Source: Bactericera cockerelli (taxonomy: Eukaryota > Arthropoda > Insecta > Hemiptera > Triozidae). From it: a stretch of DNA of 64,000 nt. Shown here piece after piece: positions 21,578 through 32,900 of the stretch. Where the stretch lies: the NCBI GenBank assembly GCA_024516035.1, contig CM044960.1, forward strand, positions 14,882,380 to 14,946,379. Reading direction: 5' to 3'. The notes beneath the pieces were generated by a model. That model saw only the letters and a list, made by a program, of their open reading frames with translations, was not told the DNA's origin and made no database searches. The first letter of the stretch is position 1; each line of letters begins with the position of its first letter. The position numbers and the translations under genes are program-made.

Positions 21578-21915
21578 TGACCCCTTAAACAAAAAACAGT
21601 CTCGGAACCATCTCCGAGATCTAGGAACGAGATTGTATCGTCCTGTCTCGGATCCCAAAAAATGATATCGGAGACACCTAGGAGACCGTTCGGAGACTGC
21701 TACGGGACAGTCTACGTCCGCACCGTAGCGTCGATTGCTGGTGCTCGAGATTGCTCCAAGATCGGTCTCGGGAACTGTCTCCGAGATCATTCTCGGGGAC
21801 CGTCTCCGAGCCTTCTCGGAACCGTCTCCGAGAACATTCTCGGGGACTGTCTCCGAGCCTTCTCGGAACCGTCTCCGAGAACATTCTCGGGGACTGTCTC
21901 TTCTAGACCACAGAC
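21578..21915 (+). repeat. Array of TCTCGGA/TCCGAGA half-palindromes, copy 1
   Basis: Begins GACCCCTTAAACAAAAAACA, then repeats short motifs CTCGGAACCGTCTCCGAGA and ATTCTCGGGGACTGTCTC, some in direct tandem (period about 60 bp near 21795-21900). An inverted relative with the same CTTAAACAAAAA end lies at 24838-25117. The open frame across it is a by-product of the repeat. Confidence 0.75.
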
Positions 21916-21979
21916 CGTTTTAAATACCCTGGGAATTTTAGCTGTAAAACCACCTAAAAATAATACGACACATTTTTAT

Positions 21980-22170
21980 AATAGAACATTTTTTTTATTG
22001 TGAAATTTAAAATAAAATAATTAAGAACAAAACAAAAAAAAAGAAGAATACACCTTAAAGAATGAAAAATCCCAATAAGAGACTAGAAACAATTGGAATA
22101 AAGAGATTGCCATAGGCAATAACCAATAACCCCGCCCTTTAGTTAGGACATATGTATAGGACATTGGATA
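21980..22170 (-). mobile_element. Interspersed repeat related to 15480-15760
   Basis: Shares TTGCC.TAGGCAATAACC, CCCCGCCCTTTAG and TAGGACATA with the inverted copy in lipase intron 4. Confidence 0.5.
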
Positions 22171-23130
22171 CGAATTCAATTTTTAATATTAATTTTTCGA
22201 GTTTAAGTCAGTTCTAACTCAGTTAGGGTCCATTTCTGACCCCTAGTTGATAGAGATAATCCATGCTTATTTGACCCAAGGAATCTAAGGTATCAATATA
22301 TTTATGCAATCAATTTAGAAACATTAGAAAAAAAATTGACATGAAAATAAAAGTATCACATAAGTTCACATCTTAAAAGTATCTCTATCTTTAGTCACAG
22401 CAGACTACCCAGACGGCACAGAAAGTGTTTAAAAAGATTTTAAAAACACTTATTTTGACAAGATTCAAACATTTTATAAAGCTTATTTTGACAAGGCTTA
22501 ACATTTTAGAAACACTTTTATAAGCTTACTATTTCCTCCCCCTGAGCATTTTATTAAGCTTATTTTTACAAGGTTTTGGAAATTGAATACCTAATTAATA
22601 ATTAAGGGGCTCCATATTGAATTTCATACCACCGCCATTGCCCGGAAAAATTTGAAAATTGTGATTTCACAGGAAATTTTTAAAATTAATTTGGATTTGA
22701 TGAAAAATATACTATTTCAAGGCAATTTGGTTCTACAATGATGAAAAGCTGTTGATGAAATGCTAACATTAATAAATAAGAAGACAATTTGTGTTTTTCA
22801 GTTTTATATTTTTCCATTTTCATGGTAAAAGAATTAAAAGCAAAAATATGTAACAAACAAAAACATGAAACAAACAGAATATAATACATAGAATCAGCAG
22901 ATAAATTAAGCCAAGTGGACTTAATTAATCTAAATCTATTATACATATAGGTAATTAAGAGAGAGATGTGCTGAAATGCCATCTTCCTGCCCAGCAGCAG
23001 GCTGCCCGAAGACAAAGACTACCAGAACAGAAGTTGAGATTATTAAAGATGAAATTAGGAAATAGAACCCAGAGAGAATTTTGACTATAATATGGCATTC
23101 ATAAAAAAAAAAACAGTCTTCCAGATTTTT
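22171..23130. other. Intergenic DNA
   Basis: Around 22410-22560 is a degenerate array of AAGCTTATTTTGACAAGG-like segments. Otherwise nothing was recognised. Confidence 0.4.
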
Positions 23131-23134
23131 TTTT

Positions 23135-23850
23135 TTGTTTGATTAAATGGGTTTAACCTCAATTGCATAGTCATATCATGACCGAGGTTTTACCCTCATT
23201 TGCAGGAAACTCACAAACCTGTTACCCACATTAAGCTCACCGAGCCTGGGTTGGGCCATTTTATTCTGAATTTACTGGGAATAGTACCAGGTAGCCACAT
23301 TAACCTCACCCAGCCTGATAAAGGCTGTGTATACACATGTCAGCCTCATATTTTCTAAAGAAGGAGAATTATCTGTTTCACAACAACAAAAATGAACCAA
23401 AATCTTTAGATTACGGGGAGTAGTCAAATCTTGAATAATACAAGCTACTGTTTTAAAAATTAAAATTAATGAACACATTATAGTAAAAAATGTACTTATT
23501 ACAAGTAAAAAAACTGTCTAAATTTGCAACACTTAATACTTCTTCTAAACTTACAATATTTTTTTTTTATGTTATAGCTGGTTCATGAAAAACCCCTGTC
23601 CTGATTTGAGATAGTGAGGATGGGAATTTCATTCTGAATTTAATGGGAACAGTACCAGATACCCACATTCACCTCACTCAGCCTGAGTAGGGCTAGATAT
23701 ACCAGCCTCACATTTTCGGAGAACAGATTTATTTATTTAAAATAAAAATGGGGGTTGTATACTGAATTTACTGGGAATAGTCCCAGCTACCCACATTAAC
23801 CTCACTTAGCCTGATAAGGGCTAGGAATGCCTCATTTTTAAAGGGAACAG
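23135..23850 (-). mobile_element. Cluster of SINE body/tail fragments
   Basis: The minus-strand body motif (GGCTGGGTGAGGTTAATGTG and AGTAAATTCAGAAT-type tails) occurs at least three times (about 23140-23265, 23265-23450 and 23620-23850), partly nested. Both 5S-headed and tRNA-headed SINEs use this body, so individual copies cannot be assigned. Confidence 0.6.
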
Positions 23851-24837
23851 AATTGCTGTTTGAAAGAAAAAAAAACTGTGAATTGAACACAGGATCTATT
23901 GATTATGGAACAGTATAGTCAAATCTTCAATAATGTGAACCTATTAAAAAACCTTTAGCTAGTCAGTTCTCTGTTCATAGTTGTCTAGCAAAACACTGGT
24001 CTTTTCCCTGTTTAAAATCCCCCAGTCAGACACCTGTTAAGAGTGTGATTCTGATTAAGTGGAATATCTGGAACAGGTTAATCTCCAGCATTTCCACATA
24101 CATATCCTGGTTTGACTATAAAACAATGTAAAATGTAAGATATTGTTTAGATATTGCTTACCCCACTAATTGGAGTGTAAAACTCACTTATGATTAATGC
24201 ATGGAAATTGGTACACTTTAGAACAGTAAACTTTTTAAAGTAGAGAAAAATTTCTTTTTAGTTACACCCTAAAACTATGATGTAGGAACTTTAGAAGAGT
24301 CAACTTGTTGGACTTTTATCAGAAATTGTTAGATATAATTATATTGTTAAATCATCAATTTGTAGTCACTTTCACTTATCCCATGTCAGATGTCAGGTTC
24401 AATATATTTGAGGAGGGAGGCTGCTTGAATAGGTTTCTTCAGGTTGAAGCTATGTTGGATTGGATGCACAATACATGTAAACAGGTGGAAAATATCATGT
24501 GGATTTCCTCCATAGATCATAATTATTTTAAATGCTAGGTCCAGTTTAAAAAGATATTATGTTTGCAGACATATTGACCATTACTTAAATTACTTAAAAC
24601 AAGTTTTATTACCTAAATCACTTATTTGGATGAGCAGAAGTCACTGATGCGAAATTACTTTATCTTAGGAATGAGATTACACATAATATTGACGGTAGTT
24701 TCTCAAAATACTGTATAAAATATCTTTACCTTTTATGTATTTGAGTTTTACTAATTATCTCAGGAAAACTAATTAATTTATTCAAATTGCAGAATTCACT
24801 CGATTTAGAAAATGTTTTGCAAATTTTACTTTCAATT
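23851..24837. other. Intergenic DNA, nothing recognised
   Basis: No supported gene or element was seen. The short open frame at 24305-24538 has no recognisable domain. Confidence 0.4.
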
Positions 24838-25117
24838 TCCGGTGTTGCCACAGTGTATCGGATCTCGTTCGGAGAACGTTGCGAGAACATGTACTCGGGA
24901 CGAGCTTGGATCTTGTCCCGAATTAGCTCGGGCATAGATCCGAGATAGGTTCCGAGTAAGTTGGTTAAACATTCTCCGGGAGAGTTTCAATCCATTCCCG
25001 CAGTACTCCCAGAGAAAGATGTTTCCGAGCACGCTGTTTTTACTCTCTCGTATCAATCTCCGAGACTACTATATCGGAGTTAGTAGATCAGAGACACCTT
25101 TTTGTTTAAGGGGGACC
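24838..25117 (-). repeat. Array of TCTCGGA/TCCGAGA half-palindromes, copy 2
   Basis: On the minus strand it starts CCCCCTTAAACAAAAAGGTG and continues with CTCGGAG, CTCGGAA and CCCGAG motifs, matching the 21578 copy in organisation but diverged in detail. A tRNA-headed SINE follows at 25148. Confidence 0.7.
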
Positions 25118-25147
25118 AGTTGATTCTATTTCTGATATACGTTTAAA

Positions 25148-25370
25148 GTGGTCAGGACGGGGGTTTCACCCTCCATTCGCTGGGAATGGTACCAGCTACC
25201 CACATTAATCTCACCCACCTGAGTAGGGCCGGAAATGCCAGCCTCATGTGTTTGGAGGGAACATAATTTTCTTCGAAAAGTCTGCCCCAACTGGAAGTCG
25301 AACTCGGGATCTCTGGACTACGGGTAGTAGTCTCAACCATTACGCCACGGAGGCTGGCAACTGTTGTATT
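25148..25370 (-). mobile_element. tRNA-derived SINE, family G
   Basis: Minus strand: head GCCTCCGTGGCGTAATGGTT, GTAGTCCAGAGATCCCGAG, then TGCCAGC..CCCTACTCAGG and the body GGGTGAGATTAATGTGGGTA, GGAGGGTGAAACCCCCGTC. Colinear with 56256-56470. Confidence 0.85.
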
Positions 25371-26219
25371 TAATGTACCAATAACATCAACTCTGGCTAG
25401 GATTTCTTTACTGGTACCTACATGAAATTTCCAGAAAAAATAAAAATATAGACAAGGATTACAATACAGACAAATAAATTATATTTACTATAAATGATAT
25501 TCAATATGACAAGCGGAATGTTAATTCAAAAACACGTAAGCAATAAGTATTCAAAAGTATAAAATAACATTTGGGTAAATAAATAAGTATAAAACGTATT
25601 TATAGGTACTCACATAGTAATTAGTTTACCCCCTACATATAATTTTCATTTGAGTATGAATTATAGACATTTATAATTTATTAGGTGGTATGTTTCTTAT
25701 TAGGCAGGTAGATATTAAATTATTAAATGTACTTTCAGCTGAGAGTTGTAACTACAGCTGCGAGTTGAAGAAAAAAGAAAGATAGGAATTTCATATCATT
25801 TATTTTAACAATGGTCCCTAGCCATGTTGATCAAATGCCGATTTGCCCTAGTACTCCAGCAATAACCAGTTCAAGGGCCTAACTCCTCTCATCACCGTGA
25901 TATAGGTATGCCTATGTCACGGACGCAGAATACTTTTTATTTGGGCCTAACTTCGTCTAAACAAAACTTCTCTAATATAGCTTGTCTACTTTCATCTCTA
26001 ATAGAAAATTTTCTTTAATTTCTGGTCTTCTCATTTTTTTAGTCCCACAGTTAGACTACTGGCGTCTCCTTCTTTATAGTTCCGCAGTCAGACCACTAGC
26101 CTCTCCTTGTTTGTAAGTCCCTCAGCGCCAGGTTACTGATCTACTTCTTCTATACATATAATCTTGCAGACAGGCTACTGGTCTACTCCACTGGGCTACG
26201 TGCTTATAGTCCTCAGTCA
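25371..26219. other. Intergenic DNA 3' of the GTPase gene
   Basis: No gene was recognised. 26040-26230 has degenerate AGTC.C.CAG.C.GACTAC.GGTCTACT-like copies that grade into the minisatellite, suggesting its older, diverged edge. Confidence 0.4.
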
Positions 26220-26224
26220 TGAGT

Positions 26225-26985
26225 TAATAGCTAGCGTTGGCTCCTCGCTCCCCTCAGTTAGTACCTAGCGTTGGCTCCTCTCAGCTAGTAGCTAGCGTTG
26301 GCTCCTCTCAGCTAGTAGCTAGTGTTGGTTCCTCTCAGCTAGTAGCTAGTGTTGGTTCCTCTCAGCTAGTAGATAGGGTTGGCTCCTCTCAGCTAGTAGC
26401 TAGCATTGGCTCCTCTCAGTTAGTAGCTAGCGTTGGCTCCTCTCAGTTAGTAGCTAGCGTGGGTTCCTCTCAGTTAGTAGCTAGCGTTGGCCCTCTCAGA
26501 TAGTAGCTATCGTTGGCTCCACTCAGCTAGTAGCTAGCGTTGTCTCCTCTCAGCTAGTAGCTAGCGTTGGCTCCTCTCAGCTAGTAGCTAGCGTTGGCTC
26601 CTCTCAGCTAGTAGCTAGCGTTGGCTCCTCTCAGTTAGCAGCTAGCGTTGTCCCTCTCAGCTAGTAGCTATCGTTGGTTCCTCTCAGCTAGTAGCTATCG
26701 TTGGCTCCTCTCAGCTAGTAGCTAGCGTTGGCTCCTCTCAGTTAGTAGCTAGCGTTGGCCCTCTCAGCTAGTAGCTATCGTTGGCTCCTCTCAGCTAGTA
26801 GCTATCGTTGGCTCCTCTCAGCTAGTAGCTAGCGTTGGCTCCTCTCAGTTAGTAGCTAGCGTTGGTTCCTCTCAGTTAGTAGCTAGCGTTGGCTTCTCTC
26901 GGCTAGTAGCTAGCGTTGGCTCCTCTCGGCTAGTAGCTAGCATTGGCTCCTCTCAGCTAGTAGCTAGCGTTGGCTCCTCTCATGG
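26225..26985. repeat. 27-bp minisatellite (about 27 units)
   Basis: Units of 27 bp (CTCAGCTAGTAGCTAGCGTT plus GGCTCCT) are repeated with few substitutions and occasional 3-bp deletions. Because 27 is a multiple of three, one plus frame stays open (a VGSSQLVAS peptide repeat), but nothing else supports coding there. On the minus strand the first unit is read by the last codons and stop of the Ras-like gene. Confidence 0.97.
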
Positions 26986-29900
26986 AGATGCTCATGCGCC
27001 GGTCAGTGTTGTGCTTCTCACAGGGCTCGGCTGGACTGGAGGAGGAGGGGGAGATGAGCGGGTATTTCCACTTCCGGGTTTTCGACAGCAGATGCCCGTC
27101 CGTGGACGCCCGGTCCCTGAAGGGCACGAGTTCTCCGTTCTCCCCGTGGCTGTCCTTCTTCTCCACCACATCCGCGTCTGTCCACCTGCGACCTGCGACA
27201 GAAAACAGTATCGGTGTAATCAGTATAATAATAATAACATCGCCTTATTTATACTGCCCGATTGGGACTATTAAGTGCCCTTATTCCAGCAGTAAGCCCA
27301 AGACGTATTATTATGTGGTAAAAATCCCAAATGGGAGAATAACTTGTCATGTCCCGGCTGGGTTTCGAACCCGCGACTACTGGAATCTCTAGATTCACAA
27401 AGTGCCGCCTTTACCACTGAGCTACCACTGAGTATAAACAGAAAAGTGAGAACTTGTACTAGATGTACATGAATATCAGAACATACCTGTACAGCTGTTT
27501 CGAGCTTATTTGCTCTCATCAGCAGGTAATAGTTCTGAATATCCATGTCTTCAACTAACCTCTCTATTTTAATCAGTATAAACAGAAAAGTGAGAAGTTG
27601 TACTAGATGTACATGAATATCAGAACATAAGTGACAGTTCAGGATTCAAACTGGCAAAAAAAAATATCAACTCAGGCTTTTCCCAAGTTTTGAAAATGAA
27701 TGATAACCACTCAGGCTTGAGAAGGTAATAAATTGCGTTCTTGGTTGGGGTATAATCAGATTTACTTTTAGTGTGTATAACAATTGTAAAGATATTAATA
27801 TTAGCCAGCGTTGATGGCATGTTGAATACACCGGTTCCCTTCAGAACACCGAAGTTAAGCGACATCCAGCGAGGTTAAGACTTGATGGTCAAATTCTAAT
27901 TCTCGTGACGCTGGCTTTTCCCGGCCCCACTCAGGCTGGGTGAGGTCAATGTGAGTAGCAGGTTTGTGAGTTTCCTGCGAATGGAGGGTAAAACCCCCGT
28001 CGTGATATGACCATGGCAGTTAAAAGCGACGTTAAACCCCACTTAAAAAAAAAAAAAAAAAAAAAAAAAAGATATTATTATGATCTGCAGAACTTGATGT
28101 ATGTACCTACTGCAGGACTTGATGTGAACAATTAAATAAATAAATAAATTAAACCTCTGTAATCTTTATCCAAGCTCTGTCTCCTGATCCAGTCTTTAAA
28201 GACTGAGAATTTGGACGTAAATTAAAGTAGGTATATTATTATTATATTAGGTTGGAGATATGAATTTATGATGATGTATTAGCATTAGTTCTCGTAATGT
28301 CGATGCTAGTTACTAAAAATTGTAACATAATGATATAAATAACTCTCCTTTATTAGGAGGAGAAGTAATTTAAAAAAGAGCCTTTACTGCGTATTCCAAA
28401 ATCTGTAAAATAGAAGAAGTTACTTGTATTTTCATTTATCATGGTATAATTTCTTGATGACGTTAAGTGAAAAATTTGATGACGTAAAACTTCAAAAAGA
28501 AAACAATGAAATAACATGATAAAGCTGCTCTGCATTGTTAGGTAAACACTAAGTACCGAAAATCAGTTGTTCTTCCCCTTTTGGTTCTGTCAAATCAGTC
28601 ACTAGAATTGTGTAATGCATACATAGCCAAATTATAATAACCTTGCATGTCAGAACAGCTTGATATGTTTTCAACTGATGACAACTCGCACGCACAATCT
28701 AGCGTAGGTAGTGTGGGTACACGTAATATCCCCAAAAAAATTGGTGGTGTATAGCACAATGACACGTGGTTCTATGTTATGACAAATGGATCAATGTTAC
28801 AAGAAAGCTATGAGAAAACTGATAGTAGATTTTACTCGTGAGAATGCTGTCCAGCATTCCTACAGTCTATCCTAAGTCAAAGAAAAATTGTTTGAGTCTT
28901 TCGGAAGATTTTGCACAGAAGAGACGATGAAAAATTGGCAAGGCAAAACTATCTGTGATTTTGTTTGAGATAATAATTTGTTTCTTTCTTAGTAACATAC
29001 TTTACTTTAGCTGTACTAACAAAACAATTGTACTATGTTCTCGAAAGATCGCTGAAGTTAAGCAACGTGCAGCTAGGTTTGTTCTAGGTGGGTGTAAACT
29101 GCAATTCAAACCCTCGTGATAGTCGTGATGCTTCTTGTTACCAGTCCACCTGGATTGGGTATGTTGTAGTGGTTTGTGAGTTGCCAACAAATGGAAATTG
29201 AAACTAACTCCTCGAATGGCCAATGATTAAAACATACGTTCAGCAGAAATAAAAAAAACCAACACTGTTCTGATTCTGACGAAGGTGGCTGTCCTCAGAT
29301 TAGCTATGATTTTAAACCTACGCACTTCCAATATACATTTCAAACACTTGATGGTACCTCGTTGTAATTTGCACTATGTCAACAAATCAGCCTGGGTACC
29401 ATCTGTCTCATCTCTCCACGTCAGTGGTATCACATCAAACTTTATTTACACAACGGTTGACACTTTGACAGAATAAATCACCGATTTAGATTGACGTTGA
29501 ATCCAGCCATGGCATGCTTTTGACGGCTTTTTTAATATAAATACTCGGGGATCTTCTCCAGTTGTATTCATTCGATCCTCCAGTGTCATTTGGAAGTGTT
29601 TCTAGTGCAACTCATAGGTAAGTTACACTTCAACCTTTTAAAAACTCGGTACAGTTTCTATTTCTAAACGAAGTTGACTGAACTCATAGAATATTTATAC
29701 TTCTTATATTTATAGCCGCTTACATATAAACTATAAGTTTAAGTATATTTATAACCGGTAGAGCCCTTTTTATAATTTTACAATGCAATTTCATACAAGC
29801 AGAATTAGAGAAAACTAAACTGAAGAGTAGGCAACGAAAATTTGGTATTTTATCTTCATTTTAAAGATAGAAACTTTATGGTTGATAAGCATTAATATCA

Positions 29901-32900
29901 ATTTGAGATTAGATAAAAAAAAAAAAAAAAATTAAAATTAATAGGTACTACTGACTACTGAGTGACCTAATGCTAATCCTTTATCTCTCTGTTGGATTTT
30001 CACTCGGTATAGTTGCAGACCAAGTTTTATCACATTTTAATTAAATAGTGCAGATACCTTCAAGATGTTTTTGTAAACGTGAAGTTTCACACTTGAGAGT
30101 CATTTCCTCTATCTGCATTTTTCTAATTACCGCTTTTCCGCACTCGAAAAAGCACAGCCGCATCAGATACGTATATCCTCATCAGATACTTTTTATTAAA
30201 TTTTTGCACGGAAAAGAAAATAATGAAATTCCTCAATTCGTTAGTATCATCTAATAATAATAATTATAAATAACAAATATGTAGCCTTTGTGTGATCCTG
30301 CAGGGTTGCTTTTAATAAAAAAATATCTCTGTACTGTTTTGTGTTAAATGCATTTAGTTATTTCAAGTATGAAAATACTTTTATACCTATTTTATTTTTT
30401 GTTCTAGAAATTTTAGAATTACTATTAAAATGAAGTCATTTACCTATTATGTTTTATGTTCTAATCTAAATGATGAAATAATAAGCACGAAATGTATTGT
30501 AGTCCAAATGTGCTACGTCATTCTCTAGTTATCGCAAAGTGGATTCAAAAGTTTTATCCATCATAGAACCGTCAGTGTGAAGAAGATCACAAAGCACTAA
30601 CTGAAAGAAAGAATACCGCTGACACTTTTGTGATACATCACTTCTCCACTTGCAGGCCGAACCCACACAACACAAACAATGGCTTTCAAACTGATCATTC
30701 TGGCTTCCATGATTGCTTTCGTAGCATGTCTTCCCACGGACCCATACACCAAAGACCCTTACACCAACGAAGAACCAAACATTGTGGACAACAATTACGG
30801 TGAGAAGAAAGAGGCTTACACTGAGAAAAAAGAGGCTTACACTGAGAAAAAATCATACTCTGCCAAGTCCGAGTACAAACCAGAATACAAGAAACCCGAA
30901 GTGAAAGCTTACAGAGCTGATACTTCTTACTCTGCTACTGAGAAATACGCTGAGAAGACCGCCACTGTAGACAAGACCGTCCAGTCCCAAGCTGTGACCA
31001 CCACCGCTGTGGTGTCTCAACCGCCCGCTATCCTGCCTGTACCGTTCATCATCAACCCCTTCGACCCATTCAACCCCTTGTCCAGCTTTTACAACCCATA
31101 TGCTCCCTTGTTCAACCCATATGGTTACATTCATCAATATACTCAGCTTCATGACGTCAGCCCATTGAACCCCGCCAACCCCCTGAGTCCTCTGAACCCC
31201 GATTCACCTTACTACAACGGTGCCTTCGCTGCTTACTTTTACGGATCCACTACCAGTCAGTTTCCTTTCAACCCACACTCAGTCTTCCCAACTCACCCAG
31301 AGGTGCCATTCCCCCCCGCCGTCCCTGTTACCCCCCCAGTCAGGCATTACTATTAATCAAATGTACACGAATCGAACCGCTCTGTAATAAAATAACTAGT
31401 ACATTAATTTAATCATTTTTAAGCTATACATTGACTTATTTTCATTTCATGCATGTAACTCTTTTCAGCAACATTTTATTCTACAACTCAAATTAAAAGG
31501 CAGTTAGGTAACTTTTACTGTTTATGTTTACACACCATTATAATTTTGTTCTTTTTTGTACATGTTCAACGATATTAAGTCATAAAAATTAGTTTTTCTC
31601 CAAACTGTTCTCTCGTTTCACAGCCTTTTCACCAATCTCCACGAACTAATCCACCATGTTCAAGCTTTTGGTCCTCGCATGTCTGCTGGCAGTAGCTATG
31701 GCTGCCCCCGAGAATGTCGTCGCCAGCAAGACTGAACATCAGTCCACTGTACAGAACACCAACGACCCTGCCAACCCCTTCGATGACACTGTGGTGCAGA
31801 AGAAATCCGTCCAAGAGACTGTCCAGAAAACCGATGGAACCGCCGCAACTGTTGCAGTCGACAAGACAACCGTTTTCAACCCGTTCACTGGCATCTACAA
31901 CCCGTACTTCAACCCCTATGCTTACTCAGCTTTCTACAACCCTTATGCCTACAACCATTTCTACTCAAACCCAAGAGCTTTCTTTGGCCCTAACGTTCCA
32001 TCTGTGGCTCCTTACACTGGCTACTCTCCCTACTCACCCTACAACACTCCATACACACCATACAACAAAGGCTACTAAACATTGATTTAAAAAAACTTAA
32101 AAAATAAAGCTATTTCGTGTTGAATAAAAAAAAGACAATTTATTTTTCTTCTTCAAGCCAGCAACTAATATGGCTCTTTTTCAAAACCAAATAGGTATTT
32201 CCACTTTTTAGTTTTATTATATTTTCTATTGTTGCAGTATGATATGCAAAATATGTTAAGAACCCAACCTACCGTGCACAATATAGGTACATACTACTTT
32301 CCAAATGACTGATAAACGTCCACAAAAAAAGTTCACAACATATTGGTTTCCTGCCAAAACCATAATAGTATTCAAGATATCTAATACCTACCGAGCTAAA
32401 ACTTTTAATATCTTCAAAATCTTTTTGGCGCCTATTATTTATTTTTTGGCGCCTATTATTTATTATACTCTTGTAATCGTGGAAACTTAAAATAAAGCCT
32501 TTGGTTCTTCGTAGTTCCATGTCCTCTAATATTGTGAATCATTGTTGTCTCTCCTCAAAAACATAAAAATATACCTACCTAGATAAGTGTGAATTTTTAA
32601 CACTATTTTTATAAGGTATAATTAAATTACTATTCTAAAATCCTAAGTGGGCCTCCTCAAACTTGAGCCAAAAACCAACCAGTTTCATTTTGACTAGGGC
32701 ATAGTATACAGGGTGGGGCAAAAGTCTGGAAACCCTTAAATATCTTTCGAATGGCTTTCTCAGTAAATTTAAAATTTTGTACGGTAAACCGCGGTAATAA
32801 GACCTTCTTTTAGGGTGGGGCTGATTTTTGTTACCGGCCCCCATGTTGGGGCGAGGGGGGCCAACTTCATTTTTTTAAATACGAACCTCCACCTTACGAT

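Noticed and set aside
21662..22003. 113-aa open frame with repeated TVSE/PSPRTFSG segments
   Set aside because: It is explained by the tandem CTCGGA repeat array. The opposite strand is open for the same reason.
26237..26503. 88-aa VGSSQLVAS repeat protein
   Set aside because: The 27-bp minisatellite period keeps the frame open by itself. There is no start context, and the neighbouring units carry frame-breaking deletions.
27803..27910. A genuine 5S rRNA gene
   Set aside because: The 5S-like region is diverged in the middle and is followed by the SINE body and A tail. Many dispersed copies exist.
30853..31152. 99-aa minus-strand open frame opposite nested gene 1
   Set aside because: Antisense shadow of a gene with clear signal peptide and compositional domains.
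31714..32085. 123-aa Thr/Pro/Ser-rich open frame overlapping nested gene 2
   Set aside because: Shadow of the signal-peptide gene in another frame, caused by its repetitive codons.
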